Shown piece after piece: positions 12,207-24,254 of a DNA stretch of 64,000 nt (positions within the stretch are counted from its first letter, which is position 1; every line of letters starts with the position of its first letter). The notes under the pieces were generated by a model. That model saw only the letters and a program-made list of their open reading frames with translations. It did no database searches and had not been told where the DNA came from. This stretch comes from Solen grandis. Its lineage: Eukaryota > Mollusca > Bivalvia > Adapedonta > Solenidae. The DNA lies in the NCBI GenBank assembly GCA_021229015.1, contig CM037785.1, forward strand, positions 41,598,766 to 41,662,765, in the 5' to 3' direction. The position numbers were made by a program, and so were the translations under genes.

Positions 12207-12753
12207 TTTTTTTTGGGTGCGGTATAAATACATAAAATTTTGTTATCGTCGTCAATACGTCAAAAACCGAGTGATTGTCCCCATTTAAACACCGTAAAAG
12301 ATTTGAAATTGCATTTAAATAAAGAATGAAATTGAGAAAATAAGAACATAAATTTGGCGAATGTAAATAGTTTTGATTAACTATGATCGACAATTAAGTG
12401 CACGATTCTACCTTTTTCCGCGAAAGCAGATAATTCGTTAAGGTATTATACTGTTCATTTAGTGCTGCTCTAAAAATAGACACAACTGGAATTCCACTTT
12501 TAAATTCAGCGAAGATTAGAACTCTACGAGATATTCAACGGCTGAGGAATGGAATTTCAATTAGTCAAGATTATATATTTTTGTTAAAAAAAATACCGGT
12601 ATTCTGTGAGATGGTACCGGTACGTACCATGGTTGGACGAAACCACGGTTTACCGGTATACGGGTAATACCCCACATCCCTATGAGATTGTGCGAACTAG
12701 GATGCAGCACAAGGGTTTGAAGTTCTATCAATAAATAATATATAGTAATAATA

Positions 12754-13910
12754 AACAAGAGGGCCGTAAGGCCCTATATCGCTCACCTGAGGGGTCTTGA
12801 TGTATAGGCATTGAAGACATCACCATAGGGCCAAGATTTTGACAATCTAGGTAACGAACAATTTGATGATGCTACATACCAAATATCTAAGCTCTAGGCC
12901 TCATGGATTCATAGGAGAAGATATTTGAAAGTTTTTCCTATGTAACTCTATGTAGAACAAGTGACCCCTGGTGCGGGGTCATATATCGCCGTAGGGCTTT
13001 GATTTGAAAAAATCCTGGTAATGGCCAATAAGCTGATGCTACATACCAAATATCAAGCTCTAGGCCTTGGGACCCCGGTATCACTGTAGAGCTATGATTT
13101 GAACAACCTTGTTAATGGCTCATAAGATGATGCTACACACCAAATATCTAAGCTCTAGGCCTTATGGTTTCATAGAAGAAGATTTTCAAAGATATTCCTA
13201 TATAACTCTATGTAAAACAAGTGACTTTGGTGTGGGGTCATTTATCACCGTAGGGCTATGATTTGAACAATCTTGGTAATGGCCCATTAGATGATGCTAC
13301 ATACCAAATATCAAGCTCTAGGCCTAGTTTTAAGAAGATTTTAAGATTTTCCTATATAACTCTTGTAAAACAAGTGACCCTGGGCGGGGTCATTTATCAC
13401 CGTAGGGCAGATTTAACAATCTTGGTAATGCCCATAAGATAATGCTACATACCAAATATCAAAGCTCTAGGCCTAATGGTTTCATAAAAGAAGATTTTTA
13501 AAGATTTTCCTATATAACTCTATGTAAAACAAGTGACCCCTGGCGCGGGGGTCATTTATCACCGTAGGGCCATGATTTGAACAATCTTGGTAATGGCCCA
13601 TTAGATGATGCTACATACCAAATATCTTAGCTCTTGGCCTTATGGTTTCAGAGTAGAATTTTTTTTAAGATTTCACTTTTAAAATCTTTTTTTAGCTCCT
13701 GTGACCTAATTATGCAATGGACTGGAACCATTTGAACAACTTTGGTAGAGAGTCTGCCAAGGAACTTTCCTGCAAAATAATTTTGAAATTGGCCAAGTGG
13801 TTTAGGAGGAGAAGTCGTTTGAACGAAAAGTTTACGACGGACGCACGCACGGACGATGGGCGATCACAAAAGCTCACCTTGAGCACTTTGTGCTCAGGTG
13901 AGCTAAAAAA
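12754..13910 (+). mobile_element. Hairpin-ended modular repeat, copy 3
   Basis: It begins AACAAGAGGGCCGTAAGGCCC and ends with a TGAGCACTTTGTGCTCA hairpin plus GGTGAGCTAAAA. The core is about five tandem units of roughly 160 bp (CATTTATCACCGTAGGGC..., CATACCAAATATC). Those units are shared with the copy at 22944-24165 but not with the copies at 7981 and 10716. ACGGACGCACGCACGGACG lies before the 3' hairpin. Confidence 0.7.
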
Positions 13911-13918
13911 AAATCACC

Positions 13919-14397
13919 AGGAATGCAACGCCTTTTTCGACACCCAACCCACGTTTGGGTGAATTATAGCATCGGAATAATGAATGGTAGCAATCTAGTG
14001 AGTCTACTTGAAAGATTGTCGTCAGAGTCATTCGCTGATGTCACACAATTACAGCTCAGTGGAAATACGAAGCAAGAAAGAGTAAATACTTATGTTTTCC
14101 CACCTAATTATTCATTTTTTTAATTTAATTTATCACAAAATTAAAATTTTTACCCCTGAAGCTGCAATAGCGTGACATCAGCAAATGGCTATGATGACAA
14201 ACTGTTTGCACAGGAAAATAAGCAAAAATTGTAGAGTTATTCCTGAAGAATGGCGTGATTCAAAATATCATTGATTGTTTTGGGTGCATTTAAGTATTCT
14301 TTATCGAGTAGGCTCGCTAGGTTGTTATGATTCATCAGTCTGTTCATTTAATTCATCTAAAAGCGTGTTGGGTGTCGAAAAAAGGAGTTGCATTCCT
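13919..14397. mobile_element. MITE-like element with about 35-bp terminal inverted repeats
   Basis: AGGAATGCAACGCCTTTTTC with GACACCCAACCCACG on the left is mirrored by CGTGTTGGGTGTCG with AAAAAAGGAGTTGCATTCCT on the right. The interior of about 410 bp has no convincing ORF. No clean target duplication was found, so the superfamily is undecided. Confidence 0.6.
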
Positions 14398-14398
14398 T

Positions 14399-15289
14399 GT
14401 GTTTTTTTGTTTTTTCTTTATATACGGGGCTAATTTTTGAATATAGATTATTTATCTATTGACAGAACTTCAACCTCCTGTGGTTGCAGTTTCATAGGTT
14501 TGTGATGGGCCCAAACTCCGAAAGAGAAAAGGGTGAGAGGTATAGTCGTATCAAACAGGTTACTGCCTTGCAGTTGTTTTTTGTGCAACGTGGTTACTAG
14601 AAGGGATAAGTAATTTAGTAATAAGTTGCTTTCCAATGATAGGAAGGTCGGAGCTGTTTGCGCATGTGCAAATCGTATCTGTACGCATTATAACATTATG
14701 TGAAACAAATGCTCTTCTTTTAATAAAAAACAGTTTAAAGAATGAATTAAAGACATTATAATTGTAGATTAAAGGTAGTTTTAATATTCTACACTAAAAA
14801 ATACCTTCAATGAGTTGTATGACCTTGTACTGAATGCATTTACAATAAGGGAATTCTCTATAGAGCTATTTTTGTCCGCACTTTAACGCGGGATTCCCGA
14901 AAATTATGACCCAATATTTATGTCTAATTTAAGTACCCAATCGCATCAATTGATGCATCCTGGTAATTTCCCAATGTGAGGCGCCCTTAGGGATCAAATT
15001 GTTATAAATTTCATTATAAATGCATATTTTTTTCTAATATTTTTTACATAAAGTTCTAACACGGTGTCATTGGGGTTTAATTTTCTGTCATTTGTCTCAA
15101 AGATGAATGGTTTTGAACTGATATTTCAAAATATGTGGACATTTTTCTTCAAGTTTGTCATGTTTCTATCGAAATTACATGGAGCGCTAACGAGCGTATG
15201 AAATTATTAATTGATACCTATCAGCGCCTCCGAAATGGCCAGGGGCGAATCTAAGGGAGACAATTGAAGTTGTCGTTCTTCGGGAGTTT
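14399..15289. other. Non-genic sequence upstream of the transposase-like gene
   Basis: No exon or repeat end recognised; may include distal promoter sequence of the gene that follows. Confidence 0.4.
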
Positions 15290-15361
15290 TCGAAACATGG
15301 CGCGCTAATGTCAACTGTACCGTGTACGTAACATCGGCATTGAAAACTAATTAGATTGAAT
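15290..15361 (+). promoter_or_regulatory. Putative 5' untranslated exon and promoter area of the transposase-like gene
   Basis: A more GC-rich patch (CATGGCGCGCTAATG) ends in a good splice donor, AAT|GTGAGT with the GT at 15362. The coding exon starts after an acceptor TTTTAG at 15680. No TATA box is evident and the start is approximate. Confidence 0.35.
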
Positions 15362-15686
15362 GTGAGTATGATTTCTTCGTCTCAAATTATGTATTATTGA
15401 GAGCTGTCAGTGTTTAATGTGTCCGTGGTTGCTATTTTGGCAACAAGTTCTCCGATTGTTTTTCTTAATCTAATTCTTAGTTTTATCCAGGAATCCTAAT
15501 TGACTTGTAATACTTTCTAATTGTCTGTTAGTGTTACCGATTATGTTCGCATTTTATTTGAAGTTTATGCATTTTGAAGAAGTGTAGAGGTATATGCGTT
15601 GAACGGCCATTATTTGACACGTAATATATTAATTAAAACTTGGATGTAAAAAAAAAAATATGTTTATTTCAACATTTTAGTGGACG

Positions 15687-18600
15687 ATGGATTCATCCCC
15701 TGAATACACTGTAAACAGTCCTGTTCCACAAAACCAATTAGGACTGGCGTTTTATGACCTATACCCATCATCTCCAGAGGCAGAGTCAGAGAGAGAGCCT
15801 GATGCTGATCATAGAGCACTCCACTCCAGCCAGGATTTGTTCGAAGTAAGAATCTCTTTTATCAGAAAGGTCAAAAATTGACTTGTGAAAATTCTTTTAA
15901 AAAATCTGACTTTCAAAATATCCAAGTATAGAATATAAATTAAGAATTTCTGGAACATTTGTTTTATTAAAGTATTCATATTAGAGGAAGATCACGGTTC
16001 TGCCTTGCTGAACCTGGGCTTGAAAAAATCCATCTGAACAATTGTTGTTAAGGTTTTGTTATATCTTTTGTGGTAATCTTTGGTGACAGCTGCATGATTA
16101 AAGTGTTTTTAAAATCAACTTAAATATATTTAAGCTGATTACTAGGAAATGCTCAAATTTTAAGTAGCTGTTGTATATGAGTATATGTTCTATTTTTACC
16201 TTTATATAAAATGCATTTTTTAATAGGATAGTCTTTCTGAGCCATCCAAAAGCCCGGTTTTCAAAAGACGGAAAACAACATCCTATGTAGTGAGTATACA
16301 TGTACTTGTGGTGTGCATAGCTTCGTGAACATCCTGCATTTAGATGTACCAATACATAGCATGCTTCCATAGCTGCAACTCACACTTTCCCAAATATAGA
16401 GAATAAATATCATGGCCACATTAGAAATTACTTTTTTCTTCGTTAATTAAGACAAATGCTGATTTTTTTTGTCATATTTAGTCAGTTATTATTATAAGTG
16501 TCAGGAATGCTATTAGTACAGTTTTTTTTTTTTTTAAAATTCTGTTTTTAATTTAAAAGGAAAGTGTGAGTATGATACTATCAGTATGTTAAGGACAACA
16601 TAAAATATTATAATAAGGGATTTGCTGTGCTTTTAAATTACTAAAAATGTATATTGATAATCCTTAACTAACCTGATGTTTGAAATGCCTTAACAGCAAG
16701 TACATAAATATTTATTTTTAGCAATAAAAACGTTCTATATCTTTTGAATAAATATTATGCTAAGATATATACAAAAGTGGCTTAATCTTTTTTTTTCCAA
16801 AGATTGTTTTTTCATGTATTAATTTTGTTACGGTGATGTTCTGGATTTGGTACTTGCTGATTATAGGTTTTCTGCAACTCAGTCTTTGTAATATTTCCTC
16901 TGTGTATCCCATAGTGCTTGTGTAGAAAATGTAGCTTTATATAGTTTTAATTTTCCCCACTTAAATTTTACTCACTGCATGCAGTCTGGCAAAAAAAAAG
17001 ATGTTCTGTTTCTGGTTGCCCAACCATTGTTTTTAATTTTTTATCTGCAAACCCGTTTTTTTTGTGTTTTTTTACCTTTCCCCCTTTAAAAAATATTTTC
17101 TTTAATCTGTTGTTTCATGTGTTTTAAAAAAAAATATTTGCTGGCAACCAGAAACAAAACTTTTTTCTTCTTTGTATTCTTCTGTCTTTGTAACTATGAC
17201 TAACCCTTGATACTAACTGAACAGGTATTATCCAGTGACTCAGATACAGAGTCAGAAAGGGACTTCAGCAACACCACAGCACAAACAGAAATTAGTGAAA
17301 TTGCCGCTCCGAAGTTATACAGTTTAACTAAAGGGGAATTAGTTGAACATACTACACTAGATTTTCTGCAAGAAAATACTATGGCATTTGATGATTGTCC
17401 TGTTCATGTTGACACATTAGTGCAAACTATGCACAGAGGACCAGTGCTAAGAAGTGTTGAGTCACAGTCTTCCCTTAGCTCAGTTCTGTTTGAAACTGTA
17501 ATAGTAGACAATATTCTTTGTCATATCAGTGACACAGGAAGTTCAACACAAACAATAGTTACCTACATGAATCATTGAAACAAAAAAGTCTTGTACTTTA
17601 TGAAAATGGATCAGGGCATAAAAAAACGAAGACATTTTAAATTGCTACTTGGAAAAAGGCAAGGCTGCTGCATATTCTTTGTTAGCTTATAAAGACAAGC
17701 GTCCAGATGGCAGCAGACCTCACCTGAAAGCATACCATTCAAAAGTAGACAATATATTTAAAAAATACAAAAGTATTAAAAAAATTCAGGAAAGCCTGGT
17801 CATGAAGCAATAATTTCAAAGTTGGAAGAAAATTATTAACCCTGAAAAAGGTCAACCAAAAAAAAGGAAATATCAGGTGATACAGCACCAAGATCAGAAC
17901 TGATGTTAAAAGTAGGAGCTTTGAATGACACAGCTAAAGATTTAGCCACAGATGTTTTTAATTATAAGGTTGCAAATGATAAACTTGAAGTAGAAAATAT
18001 TTTACTAAAGAAAAAATTAAGAAGTAAAACTTTATCAAATGCAAGATTATCTATTAGAGCAAGGCAGAAAGTTGAAAGAATATATAAATTGAAGTTGCAA
18101 AATAAAAATTCAGAATTAAAAAAAAAATTCAAAGAAAAAATTTTAATATCTGAGATCTTTGATAGAAGATGACAGCAAAATTATTGTATATGATGAAAAA
18201 ATAAGACAATATTCAGCTGACATGCAAAAATGTATATATGCACTTCTAGATTGTAACGTAAGCGTGGCAAAAATTGGGAGGGTGTTATCTGAATGTCTAA
18301 AAATAGCTAAGAAAGAAGTCAACAGAATTCCGGCAAAGTCCTCTATACTAGATATGAATTTCCAAAGGCTCATACTTGCTCAAAGTCAGATAAGTGAAAA
18401 ATTAACCAAAAATGACAGCTTGTGTCTTCTAACTGATGAAACTAGCAAGCAGGGTAAAAAATATATGGGTTATGAAGCTACTGATGGGGATGGTAATTAT
18501 TGGGTTTTAGGCCTAAGAGAAATCTGTACAAAATCATCAGGTGACACACTAGACACACTGAAACAACTTCTAGGTGATATAGATGAAGTTTCGAAAAAAA

Positions 18601-21026
18601 CTGACTCAGAAAGCACCAAGTTGTTTATGCAGCATGTTGTTGCTACTATGTCAGACAGGGCTGCCACAGAAACAAAATTCAACATATTGCTAGATGAATT
18701 CAGACATGACATTTTACCAGTTATTGATCAAAGATATGAGGATTTGGGTGAAAATGAAGCCCAGCCTTTCAATAACTTATTAAACTTTTTTTGTGGACTT
18801 CACAGCCTAGTGCATGTTGCAGAAACATGTAATAAAGCACTTATTAATGCAGAAAGTGGAATGTTTGATGAAGTGCCAAGACCGGATGGGACGTTTAAGA
18901 CAAGTTCAGAGTCTAGTGCAACTCGGTTAGTTAGAACTGCTTCTAAAGCATTTGCAGCAGGCGGCGATGAGAAATCCGGCTGTTATGCAGCATTTTCAGT
19001 TTTTGTGAAGCCTTTCCTAAAAGCTAATGGATTGAGGTCTTTACCACTGAAAACATTCCGAGGAGCAAGATTTAACATTCTCTTCTCCAATGCAGCTTGC
19101 GTTTATTTTTTTCATGAACAAATGGTAACTTTTCTCACAGATTGCACATCTGTAGACAACAGACTATTGAAAAGTGTGCTTCAAGATTTACAAACCCCAG
19201 AATTTGTGGCTGGTGTAAAATGCTTAGGGCTGATAAGCAAGCTCTTGACATGTCCATTATGGAATGTCATTGAAGACAAAGATGTCAATATCTTAGACAT
19301 GAATGCCAAGTATCAAGAATTTATAGAAACCATCGAAAATGCTTCCAATAATTTGCAGCTTTTTTTATCTGGTGAAATTTATTTTGATGAAATACTGAGA
19401 GACTGCATATTTGAAAAGTTAATTGAGCCATCAGTTATTGATAATATATGTGAAGTAATTCTATCAATTCTTCTGCCTGCAGTAGGTGTAACTTGCAAAA
19501 AGCTATTTGCTGACCATTTGCCTGACGGCAAGTATTCTGCAATTGTAGATGACGAAAACATGCGGTCCAAACTGAAATGTGTACCTAAAAGTAATGTTTT
19601 TGCAGAAAGTGTATTTGGCCGTTTAGACCAGATTATGAAACAAAAACCAAGTGTAACAACAATTGCCTCTGAGGCATACATCATGTTTGCCAATAACAAG
19701 ACACTTGACTGGTTGAATTCGAAAGATGAAAATGAACAGAAAAGTTTACTTGCTAGTGCTAGGAAAGATGCACGAAAGAGTCTAAAAAAATTCAAGGAAA
19801 GAAAATCAGAAATCTTTGAAAGAAGGCGCTTGATGTTAGAGGAAAAAACTCGGAAAATGAGAGAAGCAAAACAAAATGAAGAAAGACGGATTGAGCAATA
19901 CACCAGAGACATGATTGAGTTTTCTTTATGGCAGACAGTAGAAGAAGTGGAGAATCAGATTAAGTCCTACAAAACAAACAGCATGCAGATAAAAGCTCTT
20001 AAGGCTCAGTTAAGATTTCGACATCATGTGCTTCACCAAGAAACAGATAATAAAACTGTATTTAATTTCACAAAGTTTGAAGATGGCAAAAGAAGAAATC
20101 TAACTGTTCTTGAATTGTCAGACAATGTAAAGCAGCTTGTTGCAAGTGCTCAAGTGAGAAATCATGAGCAGGGGGGTCATAGGCACATACTGGTAGGCAG
20201 AAGAGTGCGACATCGCTTTGACACTGGAAATGGGGTACTGGACTGGTATCATGGCAAAGTTATTTCTCAGGTGACTCTTACAAATATTGATTTGCATTAT
20301 ATGTTTCTGGGACTCTGATGCATGATATAAAGAATTACAAAAACAGTACTTCATATAGAAAGTATTTATAAGACAGCAAATGAATGCTGTAGATTAAGGT
20401 ATAGTAATTTTCCTTTGGAACTGCATTGTCAATTTGGTATCATAAAAGGAGAAATTACTTGAATTGCAAAAAAAAAAAAAAATCTTTTTAGACGTGAAAA
20501 AATTGGAGTTCCAGAGCTTTAAACTCTTCAACTTAAAAAATGCATGTGCTAACATTGTGCCAAGTCATCCTTGTCATTTTTTTGCCTGCATGTGTAGTAA
20601 TATGCTTGAGGAAGGCTTTTTTAACCTTTGTAACCAGCTAACATCTTGGTTTCTGTAAGCTTCTATGTTAAGGAAATACAAGTTGCAATAACACTTGTGT
20701 TTTTTTCTTTCATTTAATTTTGTTTATCTGTAGTCTTTTTAAATGGATAAAATGTAATTGATAATTATACTACTTAAAAAGACCACTCAGTGCACATTTT
20801 CTTGCATTTGAAATAAATTTTGAAGTCAGACAGTGAATACATTGTTTTCAAAATATTTAATTGGATTTTTTTTTACATTAAGAATATATCAAGATGTATG
20901 TATTATTTGCAGGTGCCAGGTTATCCAGACTGGTTCAATGTTGTGTATGACACTGAACCAAACATCATATACAGCTTCAAGCTTGAAAATGATCTTCAGG
21001 CTGGGGACCTTGAAATAATTGTTTGA
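15687..21026 (+). CDS. Transposase-like protein with Tudor/chromo-like tail (spliced, frames broken in one part)
   Basis: Exons by frame and splice sites: 15687-15845 (53 codons, acidic Ser/Glu-rich), 16227-16289 (21 codons), 17225-20270 (large, partly broken) and 20913-21026 (37 codons plus stop). All junctions are phase 0 with GT-AG. The intact core opens by 18159 and runs 704 codons to the donor. It shows TDETSKQG (D93), MSDRAATE (D166), FFCGLH (C212, H215) and FAESVFG (E483), then a charged, probably coiled region (about 525-580). An RNase H-like DD-E transposase fold is inferred; CxxH after the second Asp is known in hAT, P and CACTA groups. The last exons join RRVRHRFDTG...WYHGKVISQ to VPGYPDWFNVVYDTE, a Tudor/chromo-like module. 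I recall similar uncharacterised proteins in cnidarians and molluscs. Six frame changes at 17.56-18.15 kb leave its status (gene, young pseudogene or consensus error) open. Confidence 0.7.
17560..18150 (+). other. Frame-broken segment of the transposase-like gene
   Basis: Coding sense jumps frame about six times: near 17565, at the A-run about 17622, at about 17772, near 17832, at about 17857 and near 18135-18146. Pieces on either side read well (for example YSLLAYKDKRPDGSRPHLKA and a Lys/Leu-rich helix at 17903-18130). All but the first break lie in or beside A/T homopolymers. The following 2.1 kb, which also contains A-runs, is intact. Confidence 0.65.
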
Positions 21027-21060
21027 AAGTAAGAGCCAAAATTTAGAATGAACAGGTTAT

Positions 21061-21128
21061 CTACTAGTAAACTTTAAGACTACAAAATAAATCATTACTA
21101 GTAAACTTTAAGACTACCAAATAAATCA
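21061..21128 (+). repeat. Two tandem copies of a 34-bp unit with AATAAA
   Basis: TACTAGTAAACTTTAAGACT followed by AC(A/C)AAATAAATCAT occurs twice head to tail just after the stop codon. Each copy contains AATAAA, so either could serve as a poly(A) signal for the gene upstream. Confidence 0.6.
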
Positions 21129-21419
21129 TGTGTTCATGTATTTTTTTTTTATATCTCAAATACTAAAAATTACCCATAAAAAATAAAATCTTCAGTATTT
21201 TAATCTTTATAATTTTAATTTTAACATGAATATGTAATATCTTATAATAATATCTAATGTAAGAAAAAGATCTTTTTTTTTACATGGTATATTTATACTG
21301 CTAATTTTATTATTTTTGTATCATTTCAGTTATCATCTGGCAGAACCGGACCCCCATCTGAGAGACTGAGAGTAGCCTCAAAGAACTGCAGAAGAGATGA
21401 TAGAAGTGATGGATTTGTG

Positions 21420-22021
21420 TGAGGACTGTGATTTGTTATCGAAGAGATGGATTTGTTTGAAGACTGTGATTTTTTAATGAAGTGATGGATTTGTTTGAAA
21501 ACTGTGATTTTTTAAATGATGTGATGGATTTGTTTGAAGACTGTGATTTTTTAAATGATGTGATGGATTTGTTTGAAGACTGTGATTTTTTAAATGATGT
21601 GATGGATTTGTTTGAAGACTGTGATTTTTTAAATGATGTGATGGATTTGTTTGAAGACTGTGATTTTTTAATGAAGTGATGGATTTGTTTGAAGACTGTG
21701 ATTTTTTAAATGATGTGATGGATTTGTTTGAAGACTGTGATTTTTTAAATGATGTGATGGATTTGTTTGAAGACTGTGATTTTTTAAATGATGTGATGGA
21801 TTTGTTTGAAAACTGTGATTTTTTAATGAAGTGATGGATTTGTTTGAAGACTGTGATTTTTTAAATGATGTGATGGATTTGTTTGAAGACTGTGATTTTT
21901 TAATGAAGTGATGGATTTGTTTGAAGACTGTGATTTTTTAAATGATGTGATGGATTTGTTTGAAGATTGTGATATTAACCAAGTGATGGATTTGTTTGGA
22001 GACTAATTTTTTTAAATGATG
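21420..22021 (+). repeat. 39-bp tandem array, left part
   Basis: About 15 units of GTGATGGATTTGTTTGAAGA plus CTGTGATTTTTTAAATGAT. The unit is 13 codons and reads MDLFEDCDFLNDV in one frame, open for 65 codons at 21482-21679; variant units create stops. It starts after a likely acceptor (CATTTCAG at about 21330), so it may lie in the 3' terminal exon of the gene. It continues at 24255 after an insertion. Confidence 0.85.
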
Positions 22022-24254
22022 CAGGGTTTACCCTGGCTGAAAAAAGGTTTGCGCCACAACTTTCGCCAAACGAGAAAACTTGGAGCCAAATTAAGGAAGT
22101 TTGTGCCAAATTTAGTGCCAATGGCTCAAATATATATTTTTATTATGTTTATTTTTTCTCCCTTTAAAAAGAGGTACCGTATGTATTAAATTGTATTACC
22201 AGGTATATTCAAACTACTCACACACACATTCACTCAGGATATAATATTTAATTAAAGAGATTTTATTTATTTAATAATTGTAAATTTTATGAAGGGAGGA
22301 AGAAAAACTTTAAATTATTATGCAATTGATTTGTTTCCCTTTTGATCTATCTACCTGTAATAACTGAAAAATCTCAAAAATAAAACAAAAGAAAAACATG
22401 TTTTAGAACTTTGTCTTAGTAGAGGCAATATTTTTCAATGTAAAAAAACATTGATAGAAAGAAAACTCGGTGCAGCAAAACTAGTCAGCCTTGTGACCAA
22501 ACTTAGCCAAGTCAAGAACTACTTGAATATATCAAAATCTCAAACTAAACCTCTGCGACTATTGCATTTCATACTTCAATATGTTTTACTTACAAAGACT
22601 AATTTACATGAAACTGATCATGGCTGGATCTGAAAATTAGCAGCCGACAGGTCAAAATCAGCTGATCAAACACTGTCCCAGAATTTGCAATTTGCCAAAA
22701 TAAGTGAGGTCACATGCCCTCTGGTCATTTACTGCAGCATGATTACGTAATCGATGAATGGATAAGAAAATCTTTTGTCACCTGCTGTGACAAACAATAG
22801 ACCCATCATTAAGATTACACGATAACGGTAAACACGCTTGAGTAAACTGATTGGTGATCCGCTTTACATTGCGGTTAATATGCGGAGAATGAAAAATCGG
22901 GAACCAAGCAAAAACACAAGTTTATTATGCGGCGCCAATTATGAACAAGAGGGCCATGATGGCCCTGAATCGCTCACCTGAGTACCATTGCTTCAACTGA
23001 TGTCAAGGTTTTTAAACAGACAAGGATTCTGATATAACTTAATCTAAAACATTTTACCCCTGACAATACTACACACCAAATATCTAAGCAATGGGCCATA
23101 TGGTTTCAGAGAAGACTTGGGCGCAGGGTCATTTATCACCGTAGGGCCAAGACTTTGAAAATCTTTGTAATGAACCATTAGATGCTACTACATACCAAAA
23201 ATCTTAGCTCTAGGCCTTATTGATTCATAGAAGAAGATTTTTTAAGATTTTCCTATTTAACTCTATGTAAAACAAGTGACCCTTGGTGTGGGGTCATTTA
23301 TCACCATAGGGCTATGATTTGTACAATCTTGGTAGTGGCCCATAAGATGATGCTACATACTAAATATCTAAGCTCTAGGCCTTATGGATTCATAGAAGAA
23401 GATTTTTTAAGATTTTCCTATATAACTCTTGTAAAACAAGTGACCCCTGGTGGGGGTCATTTATCACCATAGCTATGATTTGTACAATCTTGGTAGTGGC
23501 CCATAAGATGATGCTTCATACCAAATATCTAAGCTCTAGGCCTTATGGATTCATAGAAGAAGATTTTTTAAGATTTTCCTATATAACTCTATGTAAAACA
23601 AGTGACCCCTGGTGCGGGGTCATTTATCACCATAGGGCTATGATTTGTACAATCTTGGTAGTGGCCCATAAGATGATGCTTCATACCAAATATCTAAGCT
23701 CTAGGCCTTATGCATTCATGGAAGAAGATTTTTTAAGATTTTCCTATATAACTCTATGTAAAACAAGTGACCCCTGGTGCGGGGTCATTTATCACCATAG
23801 GGCTATGATTTGTACAATCTTGGTAGTGGCCCATAAGATGATGCTACATACCAAAAATCAAAAGGCTAGGCCTTGTGGTTTCAGAGAAGAAGATTTTTTA
23901 AATTTTCATTTTTAAAATCTATTTTTAGCTCCTGTGACCTAATTATGCAATGGACCAGAACCATTTATACAACTTTAGTAGAGCTTCATCCAAGGAACAT
24001 TCCTGCAAAATATTTTTCAAATTGGCCAAGCCGTTTAGGAGGAGATGTTGTTTGAAGCAATTGTTGACGCCGGACGCACGCACGGACGCACGGACGACGG
24101 ACGCCGGACAAAAGGCGATCAGAAAAGCTCACCTTGAGCACGTTGTGCTCATGTGAGCTAAAAATAAGGCGTCATAACCTTTCGCCATTTCAATTTTTTT
24201 GGAGCCAGATTTTTTTTTCTTGCGCCATTGGCGACAATGGCGATGGCCAGCGGG
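22022..24254. mobile_element. hAT-like insertion splitting the 39-bp array
   Basis: AATGATG flanks it at 22015-22021 and 24255-24261. The ends CAGGGTTTACCCTGGC and GGCGATGGCCAGCGGG are imperfectly complementary (hAT elements classically start CAGGG and duplicate 8 bp). Near both ends are GCGCCA/TGGCGC motifs. The part outside the nested repeat (about 1 kb) has only a 60-codon random frame. Array units resume in register on the right. Confidence 0.7.
22944..24165 (+). mobile_element. Hairpin-ended modular repeat, copy 4, nested
   Basis: Starts AACAAGAGGGCCATGATGGCC and ends TGAGCACGTTGTGCTCA plus TGTGAGCTAAAA. Four to five highly similar tandem units of about 165 bp (TTGTACAATCTTGGTAGTGG, ATTTATCACCATAGGGC) make the frame at 23475-23915 look like a repetitive protein. 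That frame is an artefact of the repeat. The units match those of copy 3 at 12754. Confidence 0.75.

Larger units (their letters stand above)
9979..12682 (-). mobile_element. hAT-family DNA transposon, decayed, with nested repeat
   Basis: TGAGATTG occurs exactly at 9971-9978 and 12683-12690, an 8-bp target duplication. The ends are TAGGGATG and CATCCCTA, hAT-like in form. Subterminal regions are rich in TACCGCGGTAT / ACCGGTA motifs. A BED-type zinc finger frame on the minus strand (12024-12206) agrees with a hAT transposase N-terminus, but the rest of the transposase is missing and the modular repeat at 10716-11872 sits in its place. The element is therefore non-autonomous. Confidence 0.85.

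Noticed and set aside
18143..20354. Minus-strand ORFs opposite the transposase-like gene (18143, 18497, 19379, 20118)
   Set aside because: They are shadows of the strongly supported plus-strand frame.
23475..23915. 146-codon repetitive ORF
   Set aside because: It is produced by about 165-bp tandem units of a modular repeat and has counterparts with stops in sister copies.
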